Source: Siphlonurus alternatus (Eukaryota > Arthropoda > Insecta > Ephemeroptera > Siphlonuridae). From it: 64,000 nt of DNA. The stretch's first letter is position 1, and every line of letters begins with the position of its first letter. This document shows, piece after piece, positions 24,265 to 36,170 of this stretch. The position numbers and the translations under genes were made by a program. The DNA lies in NCBI GenBank assembly GCA_949825025.1, contig OX463781.1:5187370-5251369 (forward strand), given 5' to 3'. The notes beneath the pieces are model-generated. The model did not search any database. It saw only the letters and a list, made by a program, of their open reading frames with translations, and was not told the DNA's origin.

Positions 24265-24530
24265 CTCTTTGAAATATTACGTCTTCAACTCATCCTTTAT
24301 ACGTCTAAACCTAATATTTTTACCTCTAAAACACATCTTATTTCTTCCTTGTTCAAAGTGAGTGTAAAATGGAGAAAATATTTCTAACATTTCATGCTCA
24401 ATAAGAGGAAAGAATACGTAATCTCGTATTTTTCCTAGTTTTTTCTCTAAAATGGTGCAAATTATGAGAAAATTAGACGAAGAGAGAGCTTAATAGCTAA
24501 TAAATGATGAAATTTGTTTCAACAAGGGAT
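24265..24530 (+). mobile_element. MITE family A, copy A4
   Basis: Ends TTTGAAATATTACGTC and AAATTTGTTTCAACAAGGGA. It directly abuts foldback B2. Confidence 0.78.
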
Positions 24531-25666
24531 ATTACAAATGTATTTTTCAAACAGAACGCATAAATGACAATTTTTCAAGCATGTACTGTACACGAAATAG
24601 CAAAATATATTTGTAAATGAATTTGTGCCATTTCTTACTGTATCCTGTAAGAGAACTTATAATTATAAATGCGTAAGCTCTCTGATCCTGCCAATTTTGA
24701 AACACCGACATTTCCTACTAAGAAGCTATCTATATAAAGGAGACTGCGCAGACGTCTGCCCCTGGCAAGTCGGCAGCGCTGAGGTGGGATAGAATGCATA
24801 GACTAGCATATAAGCAAAGTGTATAATTATTTATTTTAATTAACTTAACAAAATAATTCAAGTTTAAAAACTTTAAGAATATTAAGGAGTAGAATTGAAT
24901 TTGAATTTTGAATTTGAATTAGAATATACGTGTAGAAACCGTAGAGAAATCTCGCCACCAAAAAAATTTTAAAAGTATTTATTTAAATTATTATTTTTTT
25001 TTTTTGCATTGCTCCTATGTTTCTTAAGACAATCTTCCTCTCCACTTTCACATTTTCCCTCCCCTTTCTTCTGCAGCGAACAGATACAGAATAACGTTGC
25101 ACCACCCCTCCCCAGTCACACGTGAATATAAACAGCAATCAACTCTATAATTTTACTCTGTTTAAGTGTAGGCTACATATATTATATAAACGAGGAAAAA
25201 AACTGCAAAAAATAAATGTGTTATAATTTGTTATAAACATAAACAATATTTAACAACCATACAATGAGATTATACTTTGATGGTAAAAAAAAAAAAAAAT
25301 AAATACACTTTTTTTTTACATCCACAATCAAATTAAAATAATACATTATTATATTTATTCATAATAAAACATTTTTAGAACAGAAGATATTTTAAAATAT
25401 TGATGATAAAAAAAATACTAAATTTTAAGAACTGCAGTTTTGTTCAAACTTAAATTTTTGTATTTAAATGGTTCATACTGTATGTTATCTATCACCCTCA
25501 AAATCACCCTCAAAATCTATGGGACAAAGACTGTTACGTCATAGTCATGCAACGTCTTTCTTTTTATGCTTCTATGTTAAATATTTACATGAATATGACG
25601 TCACAACTTTATGCAGCCACAATTTTAGGGGTATTAGAGAGTAACAAGGAATTGAAAAAATTGACA
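24531..25666. other. AT-rich spacer
   Basis: A slightly GC-richer patch lies at 24720-24790, and a C/T-rich patch at 25020-25110. An ORF of 101 codons at 25547-25852 overlaps the hairpin at 25667-25751 and is not supported. Confidence 0.45.
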
Positions 25667-25751
25667 GTACACTCCAGTTCGAATAAATATGTCCGATCCT
25701 GTCATGTAAAAATATTGCCAGATCGGATATTTTTATTTAAATCGAGTGTAC
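25667..25751. ncRNA. 85-nt imperfect hairpin, pre-miRNA-sized (tentative)
   Basis: The 5' arm GTACACTCCAGTTCGAATAA continues ATATGTCCGATC. The 3' arm GATCGGATATTTTTATTT continues AAATCGAGTGTAC. They pair over about 30 bp with a few mismatches and a 22-nt loop. Size and imperfect pairing resemble an animal microRNA precursor. A tiny foldback transposon remnant is just as plausible in this window. Confidence 0.25.
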
Positions 25752-25899
25752 AAAACTCGAAATATGCAATTCAAAATTTCACACAAGTAATTCAAGGTAA
25801 CTGTGATTCTTTTATACAATCACGTAAAGTAGAAAAAAAATCATTTACGTAAAATAAAAATTATATTCGTTGATTCAAAAAAAAATATTTTAAAATATA

Positions 25900-26168
25900 C
25901 CCCTAGTTGAAAAAAAACGTCTTCAACTTATCCTTTACACGTCTAAACCTATTGCGTCTTTAAAAAAAAAAACTTATTTCTTCCTTTCTTAAAGTGAGGA
26001 TGAAATGAAGACAATATTTTTTAAAATTTTATGCTCAATAAGAGGAGAGAAGACGAAGTCTCGTCTTTTTTCAAATTTTTCTTTTCAGATGGTGCAAAAT
26101 ACGAGGAAAAAAGTTGAAGAGACACATAATTAGTGAATAAAAAAAAATTTAAATTATTTCAACTAGGG
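25900..26168 (+). mobile_element. MITE family A, copy A5
   Basis: Clean ends: CCCCTAGTTGAAAAAAAACG at the left and ATTTCAACTAGGGC at the right. A worn TA precedes it. Confidence 0.85.
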
Positions 26169-26639
26169 CAGCTTTTAAAATAATAATAACAGTGCATATT
26201 TGAAGCAGCACATACATGACAATTCCGCAAGCATATACAGAAAATAAGCATAAATAATTTTGTTAATAAATTTCTGCCCTTTTTTACTGTATCCTGTCAA
26301 TGTTTCTATTTTTCAGTGTTTAAAATAGAGGCTTTTCGGAAACTATCTCTTTTTGAGTTGGTAGGATACAATATAACAAACGAGAAAAAAGATTATTATA
26401 AATAATAATATTTTTTAACAACCATACAATGAGATTACCCTTTGATGATAAACAAAAACTTTTACAACTTTATCAACCAATCAAATTACAATAATACAAT
26501 TACATTGGTCAATATTATACATTATTCATTTTTTTAGTGTAAAAACTTCTGTTAAAATATACAAGTTAAAAAAAAAATAAATCCTTTAAGATAAAATTTC
26601 AAACTTTATTTTTATAAATGGTGACACTAATTTAAGATG

Positions 26640-26824
26640 CAAAGATGATGATGGTCATAAATCTTTCCTTGTTTGGCACAAAAGTTGTGGTGGCATTTTG
26701 GAGGGTTGCAGATTTACCTGAGCTTGTGGGATCAACAGAGCTGCAGCTTTTATCCTCCATTAAATAGTGTAAATGGGAGTAGAAAACGTGATGCAAGCTT
26801 GCCTACCTTTATAAGCCAAGATAG
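26640..26824 (+). pseudogene. Broken coding-like stretch (weak)
   Basis: Short protein-like phrases appear in shifting frames: DDDGHKSFLVWHKSCGG from 26645, and NGSRKRDASLPTFISQDSVR near 26770-26835. This could be an old pseudogene continuous with the frame at 26825-27019. The family is not recognised. Confidence 0.2.
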
Positions 26825-27019
26825 TGTGCGTGCTTTGAGAGTAATCTGCGTGTAACAACCCTCAGTATAGCATGTGCTAACATCACGTATTGCTCAATCA
26901 CAGTATGGGTATTAGAGGAAAACTTGAAGGGGGACGACAAAAAAAAGCTTATGTGTCAAGAACTGAAAGACTGTATGTCTTTTGAAGAAGAAATTTATAG
27001 ACTTGAAAATCTCTGTTAA
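26825..27019 (+). pseudogene. 64-codon coding-like frame without start, unknown family
   Basis: This open frame follows an in-frame TAG (26822-26824) and ends with TAA at 27017-27019. Its C-terminal half is convincingly protein-like (LEENLKGDDKKK, CQELKDCMSFEEEIYRLENL) despite the AT-rich setting. It has no ATG near its beginning, so it would be a terminal exon or a pseudogene fragment. No acceptor stands out. Confidence 0.3.
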
Positions 27020-27193
27020 AAATCATGATATGAATTATAAATTTAATATTCAAATTGTATGTATAAATTCACCATATTTGGTTTAAAAAAATGTAGATTT
27101 AATTTCTTTGAATTTGTAGTCTAATATTCATGTTATTTATATTTCATAGTCTAAAAATGCAAGTAAGATAACAACTTAAAATTTCATACAATA

Positions 27194-27639
27194 CCCCAAT
27201 TGAAAAAAATTTCATCATTTATTTGTTATTAAGCTCTCTTCTCGTCTTTTGTACTCTAATTTTGCACCATTTTTGAGGAGAAAAGAGCGAAAAAGACGGG
27301 ATCATGCAATTTTCCTCTTCTTGAGCATAAAATTTTAAAAATATTGGGCGTGATTCACGAAGCAGTTAGCCAGGTTCCTAACCATGTTTAACTAAACCAT
27401 GTTTTACTTTGGTGGATTAACACTTAAAACATAATTATATATAGTTAAATGTATTACTTAATCTAAACGTGGTTAGAAACCTGACTAACTGCTTCTTGAA
27501 TTTCACACATTATTTCCATTTCATCCTCACTTTAAGCTAGGAAGAAATAAGACGCGTTTTAGGGTTAAAAAGATTATGTCTAGATGTGAAACTCGTGAAA
27601 AGGATGAGTTGAAGACAAAATTTTTCAATTAACTAGGGT
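27194..27639 (-). mobile_element. MITE family A, copy A6, carrying a family F insertion
   Basis: Ends ACCCCAATTGAAAAAAATTT and CAATTAACTAGGGT, flanked by TA on both sides. Element F3 (27346-27508) interrupts it at the same internal base that F2 uses in copy A3. Confidence 0.87.
27346..27508. mobile_element. Foldback MITE family F, copy F3, nested in A6
   Basis: Arms GGGCGTGATTCACGAAGC and GCTTCTTGAATTTCACAC, flanked by ATT on both sides (27343-27345 and 27509-27511). On the plus strand the centre reads TTAACACTTAAAAC. Relative to its family A host it therefore lies opposite to F2. Confidence 0.85.
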
Positions 27640-27983
27640 ATACTCTTATGTTCATAAAATTTATTTTTTTGCAGTTTTTTGGCATGCATTCTGCATGAGG
27701 GAACAATTGTTATATGTTAAAATAACATGCGCAGTTTATTTTAATCAAAAGACGGCATGGCATTATAAACAATTTTACTGATTAATTTTGTGAAAACTGA
27801 ACAGTAATTAATATTACAATAAAGAGCAGGAATTATTAATATTACAAAAAATGACACTACGAAATTGCATTTTCAAAAAATGTTGAAAATATTCTCATTT
27901 TATTACAAATTCCCTGTTCATTTTACTACATAAAAAATTATCAAATTTCTAGATATGATGCGTACATCATTCAGAGGAATTTT

Positions 27984-28837
<854 letters not shown>

Positions 28838-29268
28838 TACCCGAATTAAAATAAATTTCATAATTTATTCTCTCTTCTTGTTTAATTCCCTCATATTTAT
28901 TTTGCACCATTTTAGAGGAAAAAAGACGTATTAAGTAATAAGGTTAGAAATATTTTTTCCTGGGATCAGATGCGGATGCAAGATGCACACGGATGCGCAA
29001 AAATGGGCTTTCATCGACATCTGTGCATCCCAGATGCACGGGGAAAAATGAATGCATCTGGATGCGCATCCCAGATGTATGAAAAGTAAATTTGCATCTG
29101 GATACGCATCTTGGATGCACGAAAATAACACGTGCATTCGGTATTTTTTTTTTTTTCCATTTCATCTTCACTTTGAGCGAAAAGGAAATAAGATGTATAT
29201 TAAAGGTAAAAAGATTAGGTTTAGACGTGTAAAAGATGAGTTGAAGACGAAAATTTTCAACTAGAGAT
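28838..29268 (-). mobile_element. MITE family A, copy A7, with GATGC-repeat insert
   Basis: Ends ACCCGAATTAAAATAAATTT and TTTTCAACTAGAGATA. The centre is replaced by a block of degenerate GATGC repeats (28961-29140), placed right after GTTAGAAATATT, the same site that is interrupted in A3 and A6. Confidence 0.8.
28961..29140. repeat. Degenerate GGATGCGCATCCAGATGC repeats
   Basis: About 180 bp is built from variants of CATCTGGATGCGCATCC and CAGATGCACG, spaced 40-55 bp apart and partly palindromic. The block is bordered on both sides by T-rich stretches inside copy A7. Minus-strand open frames over it are repeat-derived. Confidence 0.8.
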
Positions 29269-30117
29269 AATAAATAAATTATGAATATTTTTTAAAATCC
29301 AAAAAAATTATAATATTTAAAATATGGATAAAAGTTATGAATTTATACATACAATAAAAAAATTGTAAATCGTTTTCTCTCCCTTTACTTATAAGTGCAA
29401 CATAAACCGTATCGTATTCCTTTGAGATATACCTGTGTTTTTTGATTATCGTAAAAATGTTCAATTTCACTTATATAAAACTTTTTTTATATATATAATA
29501 TATATGTATCAAAATTGTCTTTTTTTTTCTAAAAAGTTTAGAAAATTTATTATACTTTTTATAGAAAGTAGCTAGACTAGAAAAAACTAAAAAAAATCTG
29601 ACCACCTAAACCACAAATGGTTGTGTCGAGACTTATAAAAGTTGTATGGGTACAGGTGGAGATGGGGGAGGTATTCCCGCTGGTTCAAAATACTTCTTTT
29701 TTTTTTCTTGTAATACTAACATGTAATATTTCAGCTCCCCTATTTTCTTCTTCTTCTTCTCTTCGCATTTTGTTTGGTAGATACTCAGTGTTAGAAGCAG
29801 CAAGAGACGTTACTGCACAAATATAACATTCCAAACACGTCTCCTCAAGGGATATAACACCAACAGTAGTAGAGGCTACTATCAAAAGCTCTAGAGACGT
29901 TCACGCTAGGTTCTAAGGACGAATGTGTACCTTTTCTACAAAATATAAATCAAAACTGTATATACCTTTATATATTTGATATATAGGTATGTTGTGTTAA
30001 TTTTTATAACAACACTATATATTTTCTATATATATATATATTTTTTTTTAGTATTGTTTAGACATAATAATTAAGTCATTTATCTTATTACTGTTTAAAT
30101 GGTAGTTAGTTTAGGGA
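29269..30117. other. AT-rich spacer
   Basis: A less AT-rich unique segment at 29610-29930 has short open frames on both strands, none recognisable. No transposon ends were seen. Confidence 0.45.
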
Positions 30118-30161
30118 AGGAGAGAGACTGACAGAAAGAAGAGAGAGAGAGAGAGATAGAG

Positions 30162-30252
<91 letters not shown>

Positions 30253-30262
30253 TGAGAGGAGA

Positions 30263-30299
<37 letters not shown>
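30118..30299. repeat. (GA)n array of about 180 bp, slightly interrupted
   Basis: The GA dinucleotide array carries a few GGAG and GATGAG interruptions. Ser-Leu and Arg-Glu open frames over it are artefacts. Confidence 0.96.
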
Positions 30300-30301
<2 letters not shown>

Positions 30302-30450
30302 ACAAGCAAGCGGCACTTGTTCTGTGCGTGAAACCCCCTCTAGAGAACTACTGACTATGAGAGTAATTTGCAGACTACGCAATTCCGAGACGGTAATTGT
30401 GAAACGGTCGCTCCCCCCCCCCTCTCACGTGGTACACGATTCATGGCGCT

Positions 30451-31423
30451 GAAGTAACCAAATAAATCTAACTTCTTGCTACAATCTCATCCTGCAAACT
30501 ATATCTTTAACCTAAACTCTCTTAATAAGCTAAATTAACTTTATTATACCTTTATAAACCTAACCATATATATAAATGTTTTTTTATAAATTACATTTAT
30601 AAATAATTTTTTTTATAGAATTGAGAGAAAATAATTGCGTTTTAATATATCGTTCAACAGAAAGCAATTTGTAAATGAGCGATAAATTGGATCGTTTTAC
30701 CCAGAGTAGAGGGATAAACGATGGATGCTTATTTGGTCCAGCGTCGTTTTGTCCAGACAAAATGAAAGGCACACACTCTATTAACCCTAGCTATTAGCTT
30801 TATATTCAAACCCTCCCTAGTATACAAATATAAAGTGAAGTGCTATTAACATAACACAAAATAAAAAAAATTAACTTCGCTGTTTTCTAAATTTATATCG
30901 TAGCATTTTAGAAATTCACAATTTATATGCTAATGTTATATACTGAATAATATACCGTATTAAACGTATTTCCTTAATTGACAAGCTATGTATGGAATTT
31001 TTATTGTGTATTTTGATAGAAAAAGATATGAATTTTCATTTTCTGTATACATTTTTGAAACCTCCAACACCCTTAGCATTGAGCTGCAAATTGTTATGAA
31101 GTCATTCAATACATTTCTATATACAATATGTATTAGTATGCTTGCAAATGACATATATTGCGGGGGAATGCATGACCAAAATTTGACAATGGCCTCAAAA
31201 TATCAACCAATCCTAAATCCTATGTCATATATTATACATGGAAGTCACAGGCCATTTTTAGAGGATTTCACGTTACTCAACTTAAGTTTTTTATGCTAAT
31301 ATATAATAAAAATATCCTTACAACAGTCCATCTCATATTAGTATCATCTAATCAAGATCATGTATCATATTAGTATCTTGCCATGCCATCATCTACTTCC
31401 AGGATGCACGATATATATGAGAA
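30451..31423. other. AT-rich spacer
   Basis: Overlapping opposite-strand open frames at 30960-31299 are AT-biased and not recognisable. Confidence 0.45.
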
Positions 31424-31630
31424 ATAAACAATCTACATGAAATTTTTTATTTCAGAAATAAATAGAGAGCACCAAATTATGCTACTTCTGATTTTTTTCA
31501 GATTATAAAATTATTGTAAAAATAAGGTCAGTAGGGGTCACTTTCTTAATAAAAAGGTGGGATTAAACTGAGACGTAGGGTTCAAAAATCTGAACTTTGA
31601 ATAAATTTTTTAGAAATAATCCTGGCATGT
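31424..31630. mobile_element. Foldback element family B, copy B4 (left arm only)
   Basis: AATAAACAATCTACATGAAA, TTTCAGAAATAAATAGAG, ACCAAATTATGCTACTTCTG and TTTTTTTCAGATT follow the family B left arm. The loop and right arm are missing or unrecognisable. Confidence 0.6.
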
Positions 31631-31704
31631 TTAACATAAAAAGGAAACATGGCAATGTTATTTTTAATTTATGTTTAATGTTGTTTAATGATCAAAAAAG
31701 TTTA

Positions 31705-31900
31705 TGACAGGGAGTCCTGTTTTCAGATCCCAGATCCCTTCAGATCCTATGGATCTGAAATTTAGGATCCTCTTCTTTTTTTAAATGGGATCTGAAAAGA
31801 AATTTCAGATCCGCTTTTTAACAGGGGGATTTAGATCCCAATTTACAGATCCCTTTTTTTTAACCATCGGATCTAAGATCCCGATTTGGATCCCATTATA
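31705..31900. repeat. Degenerate GGATCTGA / TCAGATCC repeats
   Basis: About fifteen variants of CAGATCCC, GGATCTGA and GATCCCA occur in both orientations up to the assembly gap. This may be the edge of a satellite or of a palindromic element that the assembler could not cross. Confidence 0.75.
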
Positions 31901-31911
31901 AAGACGACGGG

Positions 31912-32111
31912 NNNNNNNNNNNNNNNNNNNNNNNNNNNNNNNNNNNNNNNNNNNNNNNNNNNNNNNNNNNNNNNNNNNNNNNNNNNNNNNNNNNNNNNNN
32001 NNNNNNNNNNNNNNNNNNNNNNNNNNNNNNNNNNNNNNNNNNNNNNNNNNNNNNNNNNNNNNNNNNNNNNNNNNNNNNNNNNNNNNNNNNNNNNNNNNNN
32101 NNNNNNNNNNN
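31912..32111. other. Assembly gap (200 N)
   Basis: Exactly 200 N, so the true length is probably unknown. Open frames drawn across it are meaningless. Confidence 1.
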
Positions 32112-32839
32112 AAGAAAAAAAAGAGGATACGAATTATTAAATAACGCACACTTAAAATAAATATAAGTTTACTAAGAAAACTTCAAAAGTAATAAAATAT
32201 AACAATAAAATATTCCAAGAGGAAATTTAACTCGGATATTGAAACTGGATAATACATTTAGTCACGAAATCATCAATAATATAAAAAAAAAATATTTCAA
32301 TAATTTTATTTCATGTGTAATTTAATTTATTATACTTTATATAAATTTTACCTTATAATAAATAAAGTTTTGTTTCCTTGTTTGTTTTATTATATCTGTC
32401 ATGTCACGGATTATAATCCTGTCTCTCTAAATCTTAGTCAACTAAAGCATGCAAGGAAAACATATTGGAAGACTTAAGTTTGGTGTATGTTTGCCAAGCT
32501 TATCAAAGGTATAATTCTACCTTAGGATATAACAAGGTAAATAAACATAAGATGAAGAAAATAAAAGTTCTAACAACAACAAATTCATGTGTATTTAGAA
32601 ATTTCTAGTATTTGATTGCTGAAAATAAAGATGTTATTGTTGTAAGATAAAATTGGATCGAAAGTATAGTGGGAAGTTCAATATTTTGACATTGCATTTC
32701 AGCTGCTAAATTCAAATTAACTTAATTTCCCGCCAGAATTAGCCTGAAAAAAGTGACTTTTGTCCTGCTATTTGCATTTCAGCGTTGAAGTTTTACACAT
32801 AATATATTCTTGTAGTTGAACATTTTCATCTTAAAAATA
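32112..32839. other. AT-rich spacer
   Basis: No transposon termini or credible open frame were recognised. Confidence 0.45.
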
Positions 32840-32840
32840 T

Positions 32841-33119
32841 CCCGAGTTGAAATAAATTTCATCTTTTCTTCGCTATTAAGTTCCCCTCTCGTCTTTTCCC
32901 CTCCTATTTTGCACCATTTTAGAGGAAAATAGAGGTAAAAAAGAATAGATTATGTATTTCTTTCCCTTTCTTGAGCACAAAACGTTAGAAATGTTGTCTT
33001 TATTTCATCCTCACTTTGAGGGAAGAAGAAAGAAGATATGTTTTAGAGGTAAAAATGCAAAAAACAATATATTTAGACGTGTAAAAGATGGGTTGAAGAC
33101 GTCATTTTTTAACTAGGGA
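32841..33119 (-). mobile_element. MITE family A, copy A8
   Basis: One of the cleanest copies: CCCGAGTTGAAATAAATTTC to TTTTTTAACTAGGGA, with ATAT before it and TATA after. It supports the TA-flanked terminus model. Confidence 0.9.
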
Positions 33120-33120
33120 T

Positions 33121-33402
33121 ATAAGTCTAAACCAAATTACGTCCTTTTACCTCAAAAACACTTTTTTTCTTTTTTTTTTCATCTTTCAAAGTTGAGGATG
33201 AAATTTAAAAAAAAAATAATAATAAATTGACTATTTTTTTAACAGTTAATGCTCAATAAGAGCAAGGAATTATGTACTGTACAGTTTTTTTCTATCTTTT
33301 TCATATTGTCGGAAATGTTGTGAAATATATAGAAGGAAAAAAAACGAGTAGAGACGATAAAAAGTAAAAAAAAAATTGATATTTATTTTGTTTTAACTCG
33401 GG
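33121..33402 (+). mobile_element. MITE family A, copy A9, abutting A8
   Basis: Opposite orientation to A8 and in direct contact with it. The left terminus is missing: it begins at TAAGTCTAAACC. The right end is TTTTGTTTTAACTCGGGTA. The interior is strongly worn and A/T-expanded. Confidence 0.75.
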
Positions 33403-33403
33403 T

Positions 33404-34011
33404 ATATAATAATATAAAAATATATAAAATATGCTGCATATATATGCAATAACGAGTTTTAAAACACAAAATGATCAGCAAAATCATAATTTATAAAGTG
33501 TTTTGAAACAATCGCTTTGGGGGCACCAATTATATACTTGTGAAAATCTATATATTGACCACTCAGAGAATTCTAAATGTTAGTTTACTAGAATTTTTAC
33601 AAGTGAATCTGAAATTGTGAATTTTCTGATTTATGGAGAGCTTTTCCATTTTAGGTCAGTTTTGAAAAATAATCCAGACGATTACTCCGGGTATAAAGTT
33701 GCATTTCTTCAACTGTAGTTTAGATTTAGGTCATCTGCACTTAATAAATGTAAGCCAGTACCATCTCATAATCAATGTTTTATGTTTGTTTTATTTCTAC
33801 GTAGAAATATTTTAAGATTTACCGTATGATTTTTTTTTATTTATATTCTGTAATAAAAAATTTACTAAAATAAATAATATTCAACAAACAGCACACAGTA
33901 TATACTTGCATGTGTATAACCTGCTTTTATACCATGTATATTACTTTGGCCTTCCGCATAGAAGGTATAATATATGCTATTAAAGTATACCTCAAATTGC
34001 AAACTAGACAC
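33404..34011. other. AT-rich spacer
   Basis: Nothing was recognised apart from short AT runs. Confidence 0.45.
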
Positions 34012-34106
34012 CAAGTGTTATTAGAGTGTTTAATCATAATCAACATTCGAAATATTTTTATCCGCGCGTAGTGCCACCGTGTGAAGTTGCGCTGATGTAA
34101 AGAAGG

Positions 34107-34172
34107 TCCTTGCTGACGTCACAACTCACAGCCAACCCCAATTGGCATTGAGTTGTGATGTTAGCAAGGACT
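34107..34172. repeat. Short hairpin with 23-bp arms
   Basis: GTCCTTGCTGACGTCACAAC continues TCA and pairs with TGAGTTGTGATGTTAGCAAGGAC, leaving a 20-nt loop and two mismatches. Confidence 0.8.
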
Positions 34173-34181
34173 AAATTTCTT

Positions 34182-34526
34182 ATTTTGCACCACAGTAGAG
34201 TATTGACCTCAATTTTTTTTATTGCAGAAATGGATAGAGCGTGCAAAGTTATGCTAGCCTGATTTTTTTCAGATTTTTTATAGCCCGGGAACTATTTTTA
34301 AAAAATGATTGAAAGTTCTTTTTGTGACATCGTCACGAGACGCCGCTCCTTAACAGAAAGATAGGACTTGCTGCCGCGTGACGTCACAAAAAGGACTTTC
34401 GATATTTTTTTTTAAAATAGTTCCCGGGCTCTAAAAAATCTGAAAAAAATCAGGGTAGCATAACTTTGCACGCTCTATCCATTTCTGCAATAAAAAAAAA
34501 TTTGAGGTCAATACTCCATTTTGCAC
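34182..34526. mobile_element. Foldback element family C, copy C1
   Basis: Arms of about 150 bp: TATTGACCTCAATTTTTTTT, TTGCAGAAATGGATAGAGCG, TGCAAAGTTATGCTA, TTTTTTTCAGATTTTTTAT and CCCGGGAACTATTTTTAAA, mirrored on the right. The loop contains TTTTTGTGACATCGTCACGA and CGTGACGTCACAAAAAGGAC. The arms resemble those of family B, but the loop does not. Confidence 0.87.
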
Positions 34527-34596
34527 GCCTGCACCGTGCATGGAGAAAAAAAATTCAATTGTTGATTAAACACTCTAATAATAGTAATAACACTTG

Positions 34597-35560
34597 CTGA
34601 CTGTCTAATTTTTAATTTGAGGCTTTCTTTAAAACCATAAATCTTAGTGGAGAACCTAGTGGTAAGAATTCGAACTTCCTGGTCAAACGAGGATTGCTGT
34701 ATATGATTAACATTGTAAAATCATGCAAATTTTCTGACAGCAATCACAGTTTAATTTACAGAACTAACAACACCATAATTGGTTGTCAAAATAATACTTT
34801 CAGACAGATATTAAATAATATCTCAATCAGTGTAGTAACTGTTTTTTATGCATCATCAAAATATTTGTTTTCACTAATTTACAATTTAAATCCTACATAA
34901 TACTTTTCATTTAAGATAATTAATACAACAATCATTCAATTTAACATGAATAATTCATTAAAACCTATCACGAGCAAAAATCATTACAGGCTTGTTATTT
35001 AAATAAAAATTCAAGAGCAGCCTGTAATGTATGCAATTATATAAACCTATCTCTCCCTTTTCACAAAATAATTTATACATGGTATTTTTATGACAATTAA
35101 AAGTATCATTTAATATTAATGTCACCTCATTGTTTAATATTTTCCGATGATAAACTGAAAATATATTTACTACATAAAATAAAGGACAAAATAACTTTTG
35201 GTTTTCTGATGTAAAAGAACAACAAATTTGGTGTAGATTTTAAAAAGTAATTAATTTTTTCATGTAGAAAAGATACTGATTTGACTAAAAGTCACAGCAG
35301 TCTCAATTTAAAACAATGCTAATCGCAATGCTAAATATATATAAAATTTCACCAACTTTGATGTAATATTTTCATGGTGTCCGGAAGGTTTAGTGAAATT
35401 TTCAGAGTGGTTCACCACCTTATACTAATCCCACTGACATTAATCCTTAACACTTAAAAAAATAAAGTGTAATAATTTAAATTCTCATACAAACACATCT
35501 GCAGTAAAATAAGTTCCCGGTGTGAAAATATTTTATCTGTGTATAATGGTCTAACTCACG
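34597..35560. other. AT-rich spacer
   Basis: A small inverted repeat, CATTACAGGCTTG / CAGCCTGTAATG, occurs at 34983-35029. No gene was recognised. Confidence 0.45.
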
Positions 35561-35734
35561 AGGGACACTTGGAGTTGTGCCGTCTGTCCGTGGCGGCCTC
35601 TGCTCCTCAGGGGGCCATGTGTACCGAGGTAATGAAGACCCGCCCCCTCTCATCAGCCGACACCCAGAGAGCATCTTTATGACTGTGACGTCATGCTTTA
35701 TTGGACCCGTCAGGGGCAGGAAGGACTCTTTCTC

Positions 35735-35855
35735 TGTTTCTCTCTCTCTCTCTTTGCATGTGTTTTTCTCTCTGTCTGTGTGCCCCTCTCTTACATTCTC
35801 TCTATCTCTCCATCCTCTCTCTCTCTATTTCTCACTCTCTCTGTCTCTATGTCTT

Positions 35856-35918
<63 letters not shown>

Positions 35919-36170
35919 GCCCTCTCTCCCTCTCTCTTTGTCTCTCTCTGTCCCACTCTCCTTCTCATTCTCTATTTGTATCTCTCTCTCAGAATCTGTC
36001 CCGCTCTTACTCTCTCTCCATCTCTCTCATCCTCTGTCCCACTCTCTCTCTCCCCCTTCACTATTCCTCTCTCACTCTCTCTTTTCTCTATCTCTCTCTC
36101 TGTCCCCATCACTCGCTCTCTGTCTATTCTCTCACTCACTGCTTCTCTCTAGTTAGCTTCTATATCTTCT
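35735..36170. repeat. TC-rich low-complexity region of about 430 bp
   Basis: Interrupted (TC)n with a pure core at about 35857-35915. Three overlapping Ser/Leu-rich frames are low-complexity artefacts. A GC-richer unique segment (35560-35725) lies just upstream. Confidence 0.95.

Larger units (their letters stand above)
34012..34596. mobile_element. Composite palindromic element enclosing foldback C1
   Basis: The outer arms are inverted copies. AAGTGTTATTAGAGTGTTTA at 34013 pairs with TAAACACTCTAATA...TAATAACACTT ending at 34596, and ATCATAATCAACA pairs with TGTTGATT. Between the left outer arm and C1 lies a separate small hairpin (34107-34172). This looks like one palindromic element inside another. 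Confidence 0.65.

Noticed and set aside
31805..32149. Frames across the run of N
   Set aside because: They exist only because unknown bases were read through.
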